Positions 6,959-15,402 of a stretch of 64,000 nt of DNA are shown here, piece by piece. A program made the position numbers and the translations under genes. Source of the stretch: Pseudomonas sp. St316. Lineage in GTDB: Bacteria > Pseudomonadota > Gammaproteobacteria > Pseudomonadales > Pseudomonadaceae. Location: contig NZ_AP021901.1 of NCBI RefSeq assembly GCF_018325905.1, forward strand, positions 1,984,001-2,048,000, written 5' to 3'. Below the pieces are notes generated by a model, which saw nothing but the letters and a program-made list of their open reading frames with translations, was not told the DNA's origin and did not search any database. The number at the start of each line of letters is the position of its first letter. Within the stretch, counting starts at the first letter, position 1.

Positions 6959-9279
6959 TCAGGCAACTCCTCTTGGGCGAAGCGAAATGTCTCGGCAATC
7001 GCTTGACGAGCTTGAATGATCAATTGCCGGTCCTGCTCATATCGCTTGTCTTCGCGATTGCCGGAGTTCGTCATGATCTCCTCCATGTCATTTAGCTCAT
7101 CCACCAGATTTTGTTGCTGGCTGGCGTCGATACCTTGGCTGTGATTAATTGCTCTAATTGCTTTTGCGACAAGGGCGGCACAACGTTCGGCGATTTCGCG
7201 ATTGTGTGGCGTATAGGTCTCGAATCCCTCCAGTAGTATGGTCTCCACTGAATGGCGCTGCTCAGGCGGAACCGGGTGAAGCTGCTGGTTTTTGGCGAGG
7301 AAACAAGCACTGATGTCGTCCTGGGCATTGGCAATCAGTGTGGGCGAGTGCGTCGCGATGACCATTCGTGTTTCCGTTTCCCGTGCAATCAGGCTGAAAC
7401 ATGCCGGCAGCAATTGCTGCCATCGGACGTGCAGACTGATTTCTGGTTCGTCGATGAGTAGAACCTTTCCAGGGCCGGCGCCCGCCATGATCTTTCCGAG
7501 CAACAGCAAGACTTGTTGTTCCCCGGAGCTCAGCTCGTTGAATTTCACCAAATGGGAACTGCCTTGCCGGGACAAGGCGAGCGTGTCGTGGTTAGTTGGC
7601 GCGGAGGCCTGAAACGCTTCCGCCAGAGGCATAACACGATCGATCACATAGTCGGGGACTAGAAATTTGTTGAAAAGCTCGATTGGGGCGAGGTAGACCC
7701 GGCCTTTCAGACCCAGGAGTTCCAATGCTTTTTCGAATAGCTGAATACGGTCGTGGAGAGCAAAAGTCTCTTTTAGGAAAGCGAGCAGTTTTTTTTCGGT
7801 ATTTTGTATGGAACTGCCTTTCGTCGTTCTGTCGCCCATGTAGCGGTAGGTATTTTTGTCGCCGGTCAGGGGGAAGCGATCCGTGCTTCCACTGGCAATC
7901 ACGGCACAGCCCGTTTGCTTATTTTGCAGATGGGCAGCCAAGGCGGTCAGCAATAAACTTTTACCTGCCCCGTTGTCGCCGATGATATAGGCGCAAAATG
8001 GCCCTTGGCCTACCCGCTCCAGTGCGTCTACAACCCGGTGCTTGTCCAATAGAGAAAATTTCACATCGACTGAGCTGGCGGGTGGGATCAGTCGATTCCA
8101 GGGAGTGTTTAGCACATATCTTGAGCCGTGAACGACGCAGAAACCTTCTACGTCTCGGTAATCGCTTTGAAAGTATTGGCTGAAAAGACCTTGAAGCAAC
8201 CCTAGACGTGCGTGAGGAAATTGACCGATGCGAAATTTCTTGCGGGCGGCCCAGAGTTGGTACGTTGCGGACGCAAACCATGCAAGTTGTTCTGCTGTGA
8301 TACCGGGGAAATGGTCAAGCAGTTTTCGCGTATCGATGCATAGCGTTTTCGTGCCGTGATGCTTGTCGCTGTTCAATAGCCAGGCGCGAAGCGGAGCAGG
8401 TTTGCCTTTTACGTTGTAGCTGGTGAATGAAAAAACGGCCTCCAGAAGATCGTCATCCCGCAGTATGTCTTTGAGCTCGTTTGGCGTCTCACGCTCTGAC
8501 CCGCCGCTGGGTTTGAACAGCACCAGCAAACGCCCTGTCAACTTACCGGACTGGAGGTGCTGGTGCACTGCCTGGAGTGGCGCCGCTTGAGTTGTGGAAA
8601 GATCAAGTAGAGTCAGGTGTTCACTTTCGAAGTCATCCAGGCCGTACCCGAGCAGCTGGGCGTTAATCTGATGCACCGCCAGCCTGAGTCGCATTAGGTC
8701 CTGGCGGCGATTTTGGGCCGAGGTGTAGCGGTATGGTCGAGGAACTTTTTCCAGGTGTGAGTGAACGATAAAAGGTTCACCGCTGTACCCTTGCAGCTCG
8801 ATCAAATCCTGGTTATGGGCCAGGCCGCTGGCCAAGGCTGCGCTGATTTCTGCGTGTCTGCGGTCGACACCGGCTTGGGCGATGATGCGATAGAACAAGG
8901 TATCGAAGAGCGCGAGGTGTTCATCTGGGTGTAGTCCTATTAGCGCATCTGTTATCAAATGCGATAGATGTTCGTGAATACTGCTATGTCGAGCCGACAG
9001 TTCGTCACCGCGGTCACAGTAGTCCATCAGCATTTGCGCGCGATCGTCCAGATCGCGGTCAGCCGCCCAAGACCTATTCGCTCGTTCGTGACGCCATTTG
9101 TCGTTGTTCCAATCCACCATGTGAACGGCGAGCCAATAAAGCAGCAGTTCCTGAAAATCCAATTTTGTCATATCTTTATCAAGCTGACGATCCGTGGATG
9201 CTTTGAGTAGCCTGTTCAGCCAGATGACACTTTCGTCCATGATGGAATACCGAAAATTGATAAGGGGATAGATTTTCAA
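6955..9279 (-). CDS. SMC/PtuA-like ATPase with a degenerate DNA-methylase-like N-terminal region
   Basis: The 774-residue protein has two parts. Residues ~405-774 form an ABC/SMC-type ATPase: Walker A GDNGAGKS (434-441), signature LSSGEQQ (583-589), Walker B LLIDEPE (607-613) and His switch ATHSP (642-646), followed by a PtuA-like helical tail. Residues ~160-320 resemble the second half of a type I N6-adenine methylase (HsdM): QDLMRLRLAVHQIN, LTLLDLST where NPP(F/Y) would stand, then GRLLVLFKPSG, LRDDDLLEAVFSF and PLRAWLLNSDK. The motif I (DPACGSG) and NPPF residues are not visible, so SAM-dependent methylation is unlikely; a DNA- or phage-sensing role is inferred. The start is uncertain: TTG at 9279 with GGAG upstream, or ATG at 9240. 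Confidence 0.75.
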   Translation of the reverse strand: MKIYPLINFRYSIMDESVIWLNRLLKASTDRQLDKDMTKLDFQELLLYWLAVHMVDWNNDKWRHERANRSWAADRDLDDRAQMLMDYCDRGDELSARHSSIHEHLSHLITDALIGLHPDEHLALFDTLFYRIIAQAGVDRRHAEISAALASGLAHNQDLIELQGYSGEPFIVHSHLEKVPRPYRYTSAQNRRQDLMRLRLAVHQINAQLLGYGLDDFESEHLTLLDLSTTQAAPLQAVHQHLQSGKLTGRLLVLFKPSGGSERETPNELKDILRDDDLLEAVFSFTSYNVKGKPAPLRAWLLNSDKHHGTKTLCIDTRKLLDHFPGITAEQLAWFASATYQLWAARKKFRIGQFPHARLGLLQGLFSQYFQSDYRDVEGFCVVHGSRYVLNTPWNRLIPPASSVDVKFSLLDKHRVVDALERVGQGPFCAYIIGDNGAGKSLLLTALAAHLQNKQTGCAVIASGSTDRFPLTGDKNTYRYMGDRTTKGSSIQNTEKKLLAFLKETFALHDRIQLFEKALELLGLKGRVYLAPIELFNKFLVPDYVIDRVMPLAEAFQASAPTNHDTLALSRQGSSHLVKFNELSSGEQQVLLLLGKIMAGAGPGKVLLIDEPEISLHVRWQQLLPACFSLIARETETRMVIATHSPTLIANAQDDISACFLAKNQQLHPVPPEQRHSVETILLEGFETYTPHNREIAERCAALVAKAIRAINHSQGIDASQQQNLVDELNDMEEIMTNSGNREDKRYEQDRQLIIQARQAIAETFRFAQEELPE

Positions 9280-9348
9280 TCAGCTCCGATGAGACGCGGG
9301 AGCGTGCAAAAATCAATAGGGCGAGTTTATTGGTTCTCAGTCAGTTGC

Positions 9349-10443
9349 CTACGTGGTTGATGACGCTAACTTGTCTTCATCTCGGCGATCGTCATTCTCA
9401 AATCGCATCAGCAGCTTCATCTTTTCAGTGATCACTTCGATAATCGTCTGCTCATCGAACGTCTCCAGTTGCCATTCGAATCCGATGACAGACTTGCCTT
9501 CGGTCCATGGTTGCCGGCTGGGGCGTATGAAATGCTTGCGTGCCTGCTCCATGAGGTTTGTGTCGGCATCGCATAAATAAACACGTATGAAGGGTTTTAA
9601 CGTTGATTGACTGCAATCCAGGTAGAGGAGAACGTCCGACCAGTTCTCCCAATCATTGCAGGCGTAGCGCAGAACCGGGCCATCAACCCAGTTTTGCCGT
9701 CGCGTATAAGGTACGTAGTCAGGGATTTCGGCTTGGAGATTGCCGAGGATCTTGCTGTTCAACGCTTCCAGGGCCTTATCGCGCAGCTTGTTCAAGGCGT
9801 TAATTTGGGGGAGGTGATCAAAGATAAATCCAACGCTGTCCGTGTCCATAGCCTGCTCAATAGTAAGATTTTCTAAGTGCAACACGAACTCTCCCACCAG
9901 TACTCGCCATTTATCCATTGGCTCAAGTAGGGAGTAACAAGATAGTTCTTCACGTAACTTATTGATAAATAACACGTAGCTCAAGCCAATCCAGTTAACG
10001 TCTGGGCTGCGTCCTGATGGAGACAGCACGACGAGAATAGGATGGCTAGAACTTCCGTACGCAAGCGCTTTAGCGTGGAGCTCATAATCGGCAAACGGAT
10101 TGACTTGGCCATGGAATATCTTGTTTTCCAGAACCAAGATCCATTCCTTCCCCTGAAGGAGTAGATCGATCCGGTTGCCATTGCTGGTCATTACCTCTCG
10201 CTCGGGCGGAGAACGAAGCGCAGTAGAGGGCAATGGTTCCTGGCCTATACAACTCAGCAAGACTCGAAGGAAGCAATCGCCAAAGCCATGTATCTGAGTG
10301 GGATCGAGGAAGAATGCCAGCAAATCACTCGTAGGATTTTCGTAATAGCCCCTTCCGCCAAGAGCAAAGATGCTGGGCTCGTAGGTGGGTTGTCGATGCT
10401 GTTGAGCTTGCGCTAACAAAGCTCGAGCCTGTTCCTGGTTCAT
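9349..10443 (-). CDS. PD-(D/E)XK nuclease-superfamily protein (PDDEXK_4-like), first gene of the operon
   Basis: This 364-residue protein has a recognisable nuclease core: a Glu-rich helix region (PPEREV, E83), NRIDLLLQG with D93, then WILVLENKIF giving E106-x-K108, followed by a helix containing QVNPFADYELHA. Before the core is a family-typical N-terminus (GYYENPTSDLLAFFLDP). This is the PD-(D/E)XK type found in many phage-defence operons. It is followed after 69 bases by the ATPase gene on the same strand. The C-terminal ~150 residues form a separate region that may contact substrate. A role as DNA-cutting effector or co-effector with the HNH protein is inferred. ATG start with AGGAGACGCG just upstream. 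Confidence 0.75.
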   Translation of the reverse strand: MNQEQARALLAQAQQHRQPTYEPSIFALGGRGYYENPTSDLLAFFLDPTQIHGFGDCFLRVLLSCIGQEPLPSTALRSPPEREVMTSNGNRIDLLLQGKEWILVLENKIFHGQVNPFADYELHAKALAYGSSSHPILVVLSPSGRSPDVNWIGLSYVLFINKLREELSCYSLLEPMDKWRVLVGEFVLHLENLTIEQAMDTDSVGFIFDHLPQINALNKLRDKALEALNSKILGNLQAEIPDYVPYTRRQNWVDGPVLRYACNDWENWSDVLLYLDCSQSTLKPFIRVYLCDADTNLMEQARKHFIRPSRQPWTEGKSVIGFEWQLETFDEQTIIEVITEKMKLLMRFENDDRRDEDKLASSTT

Positions 10444-10589
10444 CGCGTCTCCTGAGTTGAACCCTTTCTCCTCGGTAGAGGCTGCCTCAATGGCATAGTG
10501 ATATCAAGTGGTGAATGAAGCGGCGTGACGGTTTGCCTTAAAGCCTATGCAGGATGCGTGTGTACCCTTCATGGCTGACGGTCGTGGGG

Positions 10590-10966
10590 GCTTGAGGCGG
10601 GACTGGTGGGAGCAGCCTGTGACGGTTGGAGGTGCACGATCAGTCGAGCTTCGCTGTCCCCATGGTGGCACAGCGAACGCTGTATCATCCTGAAATCGAT
10701 ACCACCGGCAATTTCATTGACGACCACCGAGCCGGGCCATGCTGGTCTGCAACAACATCGACATGCTTTTCAACGCCGCCATGGAAGCGGGCATTGCCTG
10801 CCTGCAGGAATTTTCCGTCAAGGAGGCCCTTGAGTCTGGAGAATTGCGGGCCGTGCTTACCCAGGAGGTAACCCGCACAATTCACTTTAGCGTGCTGTGG
10901 CCGCCGAATCGCTTTATCACGCCCACGCTGCGCTGTTTTGTGGATTTCATTTCTTTGCACATTTGA
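10590..10966 (+). pseudogene. Remnant of a LysR-type regulator gene (C-terminal effector domain)
   Basis: From 10739 the frame reads as the last ~75 residues of a LysR regulator: LVCNNIDMLFNAAMEAGIACLQEFSVKEAL, then HFSVLWPPNRFITPTLRCFVDF. Just upstream, in another frame, TTGNFIDDH continues the same domain, so there is at least one frameshift. The helix-turn-helix and most of the domain are gone. The remaining bases between 10444 and 10590 hold the promoter side of the nuclease operon and nothing else I can name. Confidence 0.65.
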
Positions 10967-11035
10967 GGGGAGGGCGGCGTGGGGCGATGGATGTACAAAA
11001 TCTGCCCCAGGTGCCGGGAGCCTTTCCAGTGGATT

Positions 11036-12124
11036 TCAGCACGTGTACTGCGATAGCGCTGTTTCGAGTTGCTCGCGGACATGACAGCGAAGGTACTCGG
11101 GCGACACGACTTCGACGTCTGCGGCATTGCTCATCAGGAATAATCTAAGCCCCTGAGTGTCGAGCAATTCACAACGCAGCAACCATCCGTTGCCATCTCT
11201 TTCGACCCGTTGATTCGCCGCAAGCGCGTTTTCCGTAAGGCGATTGTGAAGGTTCTCCTTCAACCGCAACACCAACTCTATCGTCTCGTTCGCGTGGACA
11301 GAAATTAGGTCTCGCTGAACCTCGATGGAGCGAACGTCATAGCCTTCAGGTTCTTGGATAGCATCCCTCGCCACCCGCACGTCCACCATCCGATGCAACA
11401 TCAGCGCACAGGTTTTACCAATCCCGTTGCTGCTGTACTTTCCTCTTGGCAAGCCAGGATCGGGCGCCTCTCCATGCCAGGTCTCCTTTGCTACAAATGC
11501 TGACAGGTAGATGTTGCTGTCCTGGTACGCGAGCGCGAGCGGTTTCAGAAGGTAGGAGCACTCCACGCCGTTGGCATCTCGAGGTCTATAACGCACGGTC
11601 AGGCTATGATCGTCGATCATTGCACCTTGTATGAGCTTGAGGTGCTCATGGTCATGTTGCCCATGCTCCAGCACCGTGAACCGCGTGCCAGTGATGATGC
11701 GACCCTCGGCGACTAAATGCCGGGCTGATCGAGACTTCAGCTCCCAGGCCGCGTACTCGCGCAGCTTTGTAAGCTCTTTCGTGTCCATCCAGAAACCGAA
11801 GCGTTCAGCATGTTGGAAAATAGCGCTAAGGGTCATCGATTCTTGCGGCGAAAGCGCCAAGTCAAAACTGCCCTTGCCCAATTTCCAGCGATGCGCTCTG
11901 CGTCGCTGTCCTGATTCTTCGGGTACTTTTTCTACAAACCCTTCCGCCTTCAACTCAAACAGGTCACGCCGAGTTGTCCTCGGATTGGCGGTACCGTCCG
12001 CCCATTCGAGCATCTCTTGATGCAACTCCTCGGTCGACAAAGCGCGGCCTGCACGTTGGAGAATCTTGCGCAAATATTTGCGCCGCTTTTCTCGGTGTTC
12101 AGTTTCATCTGAAATAATTCGCAT
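11036..12124 (-). CDS. WYL-domain transcriptional regulator
   Basis: This 362-residue protein has a winged helix-turn-helix N-terminus (residues ~15-75, TEELHQEMLEW to RTTRRDLFELKAEGFVEKV), a WYL domain around residues 165-215 (IQGAMIDDHSLTVRYRP, LLKPLALAYQDSNIYLSAF) and a C-terminal extension (WCX-like, ~265-355). WYL proteins such as BrxR and CapW bind nucleic-acid ligands and control phage-defence genes. It is transcribed divergently from the unknown gene at 12223 across a 98-base gap holding an ACTAG-TGT-CTAGT palindrome, so it probably controls that gene, itself or both. No clear Shine-Dalgarno was found at the ATG. Confidence 0.8.
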   Translation of the reverse strand: MRIISDETEHREKRRKYLRKILQRAGRALSTEELHQEMLEWADGTANPRTTRRDLFELKAEGFVEKVPEESGQRRRAHRWKLGKGSFDLALSPQESMTLSAIFQHAERFGFWMDTKELTKLREYAAWELKSRSARHLVAEGRIITGTRFTVLEHGQHDHEHLKLIQGAMIDDHSLTVRYRPRDANGVECSYLLKPLALAYQDSNIYLSAFVAKETWHGEAPDPGLPRGKYSSNGIGKTCALMLHRMVDVRVARDAIQEPEGYDVRSIEVQRDLISVHANETIELVLRLKENLHNRLTENALAANQRVERDGNGWLLRCELLDTQGLRLFLMSNAADVEVVSPEYLRCHVREQLETALSQYTC

Positions 12125-12143
12125 AATTTTTCAACTCGGACAA

Positions 12144-12156
12144 ACTAGTGTCTAGT
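12144..12156. promoter_or_regulatory. Candidate operator between the WYL regulator and its divergent neighbour
   Basis: The palindrome ACTAG-TGT-CTAGT sits in the 98-base divergent region. WYL/BrxR-type regulators bind inverted repeats in such positions. It is short, so chance cannot be excluded. Confidence 0.35.
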
Positions 12157-12222
12157 AGGACTGCATCATAGCCCCGCTGGCACGCAATTGGGCGTTGAAT
12201 ATGCCAGCCCACAGGAGCATTC

Positions 12223-13092
12223 ATGAACACTAAACACCCCTACGCTAAGCTTGATCACGTCCCCGAATTCATCGACTGGTTGGCGGGTCATCTTGATTCG
12301 GACACGCTCATCACGCATGAGTACGTTGATCGTCGCTCGGGAGTACGGTGGTCGTGTAACAGCCTGTACGGCGCGTTTACCTCGTATTGCTGGAATCATC
12401 CGGGTAATACCCGCCTCGCGTTCAACCCAGGGGTTAGCGCTGCCAGCAACGAAATGGCGCTGTCCGCACTGCGCGCAGACTTGATCGCTGCTGGCAGCAG
12501 CGATGCGTTGATCCTTCAGGCGTCCCTCGACGTCATGGCCTGGGGAGGTGTCACCTCCCGCAACAACGAATGGTTGAAAGCCAACAAGACTGGCCTTGCA
12601 AAGATGATTTCGGATGTCGCTACAGCATTGGTAGACAATGATCCCGACGCCCCGATTCTTCGTAATCAATCGCTGCGCTTCAATTCGGGAATGACCAAAA
12701 TCTATTCGTTGCTTTGCCCTGATTTCATCATCTACGACAGCCGGGTAGCCGCTGCATTGGGATTGCTGGTGGTCAAATACTGCAATGTCAAATGCCTGAC
12801 GAAAGTTCCGCCGGCGCTTAATTTCCCTTGGGCCGGGGCGAAAGGGTCGACCACTGCTCTCGCACCTAAACGCCGTAACCCAAGTATCGGAAGTCTACAG
12901 TTCAAACGCCTGCGCTCAGGGTCGCATCACGCACGTTGGAACATGCACGCCAGCTACGTGCTCAGCCAAGTGGCAAAACATCCTCTCTGTGCTGAGAGTC
13001 CTTTCCGAGTCGGTAAAACAACCCAACAAACACTTCGCAGCATCGAACAGGCTCTGTTCAGTATTGGGTATGACTTGCCGGTGAACGACTGA
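12223..13092 (+). CDS. Unknown protein under likely control of the WYL regulator
   Basis: This 289-residue cytoplasmic protein has no motif I can assign. Notable parts are SGVRWSCNSLYGAFTSYCW (residues ~40-58), the central LRFNSGMTKIYSLLCPDFIIYDSRVAAALGL (~150-180), and a basic third quarter (KRRNPSIGSLQFKRLRSGSHHARWN). The central stretch loosely recalls helix-hairpin-helix glycosylase-like proteins but shows no clear HhH-GPD motif. AGGAG six bases before the ATG supports this start. A GC-rich hairpin (GGGGGCG...CGCCCCC, 13147-13173) follows it. Its position beside a WYL regulator suggests a stress or defence role, which is inference only. Confidence 0.65.
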   Translation: MNTKHPYAKLDHVPEFIDWLAGHLDSDTLITHEYVDRRSGVRWSCNSLYGAFTSYCWNHPGNTRLAFNPGVSAASNEMALSALRADLIAAGSSDALILQASLDVMAWGGVTSRNNEWLKANKTGLAKMISDVATALVDNDPDAPILRNQSLRFNSGMTKIYSLLCPDFIIYDSRVAAALGLLVVKYCNVKCLTKVPPALNFPWAGAKGSTTALAPKRRNPSIGSLQFKRLRSGSHHARWNMHASYVLSQVAKHPLCAESPFRVGKTTQQTLRSIEQALFSIGYDLPVND

Positions 13093-13195
13093 CCACCATT
13101 GCTTTGGTGAAACGATCTCACAAGTCACCCTGCTGGAGGAGGCGAGGGGGCGTCCTGCGCCCTTGCGCCCCCACTAACTTAAATCGGAGGCCCCA

Positions 13196-13564
13196 ATGGC
13201 CGAGATGACCTCGCTGCAACTCATGATTGTCGAGTTGGCGAAAAGCGGTATTAGTTCGTCGGCGCTCAAATCTGCTGTCCTATGCGTTCACCCACACCTG
13301 AACGATGGTGCTTACTTGGGGGAATTGGCCACCTTGCAAGTCGAAGGCCGGCTTGTTGGTGAAGAGGCGGAGGGCGCTTGGTTTTTCACTTCTTTCATCG
13401 ACGACGTGGTCGCTGACCGGGTACCTGAGTACAGCCCGGAGTTCGCCGAAATGATTGTGGCCGCGGATTGTGGCAACTGGACCGAATTGGACCCGAATGA
13501 ACTCATAGCGCAGTTGGATGAAATGCTCAGAAAGGCAAACGCCCGGCGTTCGGGAAAAGCGTAG
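13196..13564 (+). CDS. Hypothetical protein (122 aa)
   Basis: This is a 122-residue acidic protein. Its N-terminal third resembles a winged-helix fold (LQLMIVELAKSGISSSALKSAV, then GAYLGELATLQVEGRLVGE), followed by an acidic region (PEYSPEFAEMIVAADCGNWTELDPNE) and a basic tail. GGAGG precedes the ATG. I do not recognise the family. It could be a small adaptor or regulator; the next gene downstream has its own operators, so it is probably a separate transcription unit. Confidence 0.6.
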   Translation: MAEMTSLQLMIVELAKSGISSSALKSAVLCVHPHLNDGAYLGELATLQVEGRLVGEEAEGAWFFTSFIDDVVADRVPEYSPEFAEMIVAADCGNWTELDPNELIAQLDEMLRKANARRSGKA

Positions 13565-13618
13565 CGTTGGATTCACAGAGCTCCGTTGTTGTCTTCGCCC
13601 TGACAACGCACAGAATAA

Positions 13619-13678
13619 TGGAGTGACAACGCTCCAGTCACCATCGGGATATCTTAAGAATGGAGTGACAGCGCTCCA
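13619..13678 (+). promoter_or_regulatory. Paired operators upstream of the Xre-led cassette
   Basis: Two near-identical imperfect palindromes occur: TGGAGTGACAACGCTCCA (13619-13636) and TGGAGTGACAGCGCTCCA (13661-13678). Their starts are 42 bases apart, about four helical turns, so both face the same side of the DNA. They lie just before the Xre-type gene, which probably binds them to regulate itself and the genes downstream. Confidence 0.65.
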
Positions 13679-13743
13679 GTTAGGCCTGTTGCTACGCTAA
13701 AAATATTACTAAAGTGCCACCATCTAATAGCGAGATGATGGCA

Positions 13744-14025
13744 ATGAATATCCTCACGCCTCAACCCATTCAGGTTTCGCTCGGCCAATGGTTTAGCCGC
13801 AACCTATCCTCCGTTCTCGCTGTCGCAGGTGCGCAGCGGGAAACGCAACACGATGCCGACGGCCCCGGGCCCTTGTCCGCAGTGAAGATCCAGCAGCGAA
13901 CCGGCATCGCTCGTAGCACGCTGCGGGCCCTGAAATCACCAGCGCAAGGTAGCGATGCCAACCCGGACCTGAGCACTATCGAGCGTCTTGCCCAGGCTCT
14001 GGGGTACCACCTGCTTTTCTGTTGA
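13744..14025 (+). CDS. Xre-family helix-turn-helix regulator heading the cassette
   Basis: This is a protein of ~93 residues with a C-terminal Xre-type helix-turn-helix: SAVKIQQRTGIARSTLRALKSP, then NPDLSTIERLAQALGYHLLF. The N-terminal part (FSRNLSSVLAVAGAQRETQ) looks like a dimerisation helix. Two matching palindromes 65-125 bases upstream are its likely operators. The stop codon overlaps the next start (TGATG), so translation is coupled to the downstream gene. The start is uncertain: ATGs at 13735, 13738 and 13744 are in frame and none has a clear Shine-Dalgarno. Confidence 0.75.
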   Translation: MNILTPQPIQVSLGQWFSRNLSSVLAVAGAQRETQHDADGPGPLSAVKIQQRTGIARSTLRALKSPAQGSDANPDLSTIERLAQALGYHLLFC

Positions 14026-14378
14026 TGCGGCCCCAGGACTGGGCACTGCTGGCCAGCGCGATCGGCAACAGTGGCGATTACTTGGTTGCAGCTCACAAGT
14101 TGGAGGCCGATGAGCGGCTTCAAGAGATTAATCCGGTGGAAAAGGTCTTGCGCGAATGCAAGGTCCATCCGGATCGGCGCCCCAGTATTGTGGGTGCCTC
14201 GCCGGAAGTTGCCCGGGCCAATGCCCGCGATGAGTGGCGTAGACGCGCATGTCTCAAGCTCGATGCGCTGATGCTGCGCGAGATTTCAAAATCCGGCCCA
14301 CGCAAGTGGTTGGCCGCGATAGCGGGCGCCTGGGTCAGCCAGACCACGCCACACGATCCTTCTTCTAGCGAACAATAA
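14025..14378 (+). CDS. Unknown protein coupled to the Xre regulator
   Basis: This 117-residue, charged, mostly helical protein (DWALLASAIGNSGDYLVAAHKLEAD, RRPSIVGASPEVARANARDEWRRRACLKLDALM) has no family I know. It starts at the ATG inside the Xre stop (TGATG). Such a protein directly after an Xre regulator could be a partner or toxin, but nothing in the sequence proves it. It is followed 11 bases later by the YaaW-like gene with AAGGAG in between. Confidence 0.6.
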   Translation: MRPQDWALLASAIGNSGDYLVAAHKLEADERLQEINPVEKVLRECKVHPDRRPSIVGASPEVARANARDEWRRRACLKLDALMLREISKSGPRKWLAAIAGAWVSQTTPHDPSSSEQ

Positions 14379-14389
14379 GGAGTGCCGGG

Positions 14390-15199
14390 ATGCCGATCAT
14401 TCACGACCCCGATCTTGCCGATGTATTGATGAGTGCCAGCGCCGACGACGTGGGCCTGTTGATAGATGTGATCACCGACAACGGCAAGGGCCGCATCTCC
14501 CTGTCATCTTCAGTCTGTCGTCAGTTGATGTCCGACAAGGACAAGGGTGTCGGCGAGTCGACCCGGGCTATTTTCGCCGAGGAGCTGACCCGCTTTGGCG
14601 GCAACTCACTGGTCAACCTGTTCCGCGGTGGCAGTGGTGTGCCGTACCGCGAGCTGTTGGCTGATGTGGCCGGGCACGTCGGCGCGAAGAACAAGGCGAG
14701 CGCCAGCTGCGCCGAGATGGAAATGGCGATCATCACCAAGGTATTCGCCCAGTCCCTGGCGCGGATGAGCGAGGAAGACCGCAAAACACTGTTCGAATCC
14801 CTGGGCGGACTGGCGTACCGACCCGGCATGGGGCCAGGGGCATTGGCGGCTTTGCTGGCTTCACTCGGTAGTTCCGGGTTGGCTTCCTACAACGTGGCGG
14901 CGGTGGTCGCCAGCGCGACCATGAGCAGCCTGGTAGGGCGTGGCGTGGTGCTGGCGGGTTCGAGCACCCTGGGTCGTGGTCTAGCAGTGCTGGCTGGCCC
15001 GGTGGGCTGGGCCATCACCGGGATCTGGACGGCATTCGACCTAGCAAGCCCGGCGTACCGGGTCACCGTGCCCTGCGTCATCCAGATCGGCCATATGCGC
15101 CAGAAGATGTTGCTCAAACCCACCTGTCCCGGTTGCCACGCGATAGTCGCGGTCGGCGCCAACTTCTGTGGCAAATGCGGGATACGACTGGGCGCCTGA
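14390..15199 (+). CDS. YaaW/UPF0174-family protein with C-terminal zinc ribbon
   Basis: This 269-residue protein matches the UPF0174 (YaaW) pattern: a DPDLADVLMSASADDVGLLIDVIT opening, then FAEELTRFGGNSLVNLFRGG and GVPYRELLADVAGHV. Residues ~140-215 are rich in Gly/Ala and small hydrophobics (GPGALAALLASLGSSG, VVLAGSSTLGRGLAVLAGPVGWAI), consistent with membrane association. An added zinc ribbon (CPGCHAIVAVGANFCGKCG) closes the protein. YaaW's biochemical role is unknown. Here it is part of a tightly packed cassette with nucleic-acid- and nucleotide-processing enzymes. Confidence 0.75.
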   Translation: MPIIHDPDLADVLMSASADDVGLLIDVITDNGKGRISLSSSVCRQLMSDKDKGVGESTRAIFAEELTRFGGNSLVNLFRGGSGVPYRELLADVAGHVGAKNKASASCAEMEMAIITKVFAQSLARMSEEDRKTLFESLGGLAYRPGMGPGALAALLASLGSSGLASYNVAAVVASATMSSLVGRGVVLAGSSTLGRGLAVLAGPVGWAITGIWTAFDLASPAYRVTVPCVIQIGHMRQKMLLKPTCPGCHAIVAVGANFCGKCGIRLGA

Positions 15200-15230
15200 T
15201 GCTCACTTTAGACGACCAAGGAGTGAGTCA

Positions 15231-15374
15231 ATGAACCCTGTGATTTCCCCTCTCGAATTTCTCCTGACCAACGTCATCTGCTTCGCCGCTGGCGCGGCCA
15301 CGGTGGTCGCGCTGAACCTTGCGGCGAAAGCCGTGCATGCCTCCGGCAAACGCGCCGCGCAGAGCGCCACCTGA
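15231..15374 (+). CDS. Small single-pass membrane protein (47 aa)
   Basis: This 47-residue protein has one clear membrane helix (FLLTNVICFAAGAATVVALNLAA) and a short basic tail (KAVHASGKRAA). AAGGAG precedes the ATG. It lies between the YaaW-like and NYN genes and shares their direction with short gaps. It may anchor or recruit the neighbouring proteins to the inner membrane, by position only. Confidence 0.65.
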   Translation: MNPVISPLEFLLTNVICFAAGAATVVALNLAAKAVHASGKRAAQSAT

Positions 15375-15402
15375 ACCAACGGATTGAGTAGGAGCGAGAA
15401 CC

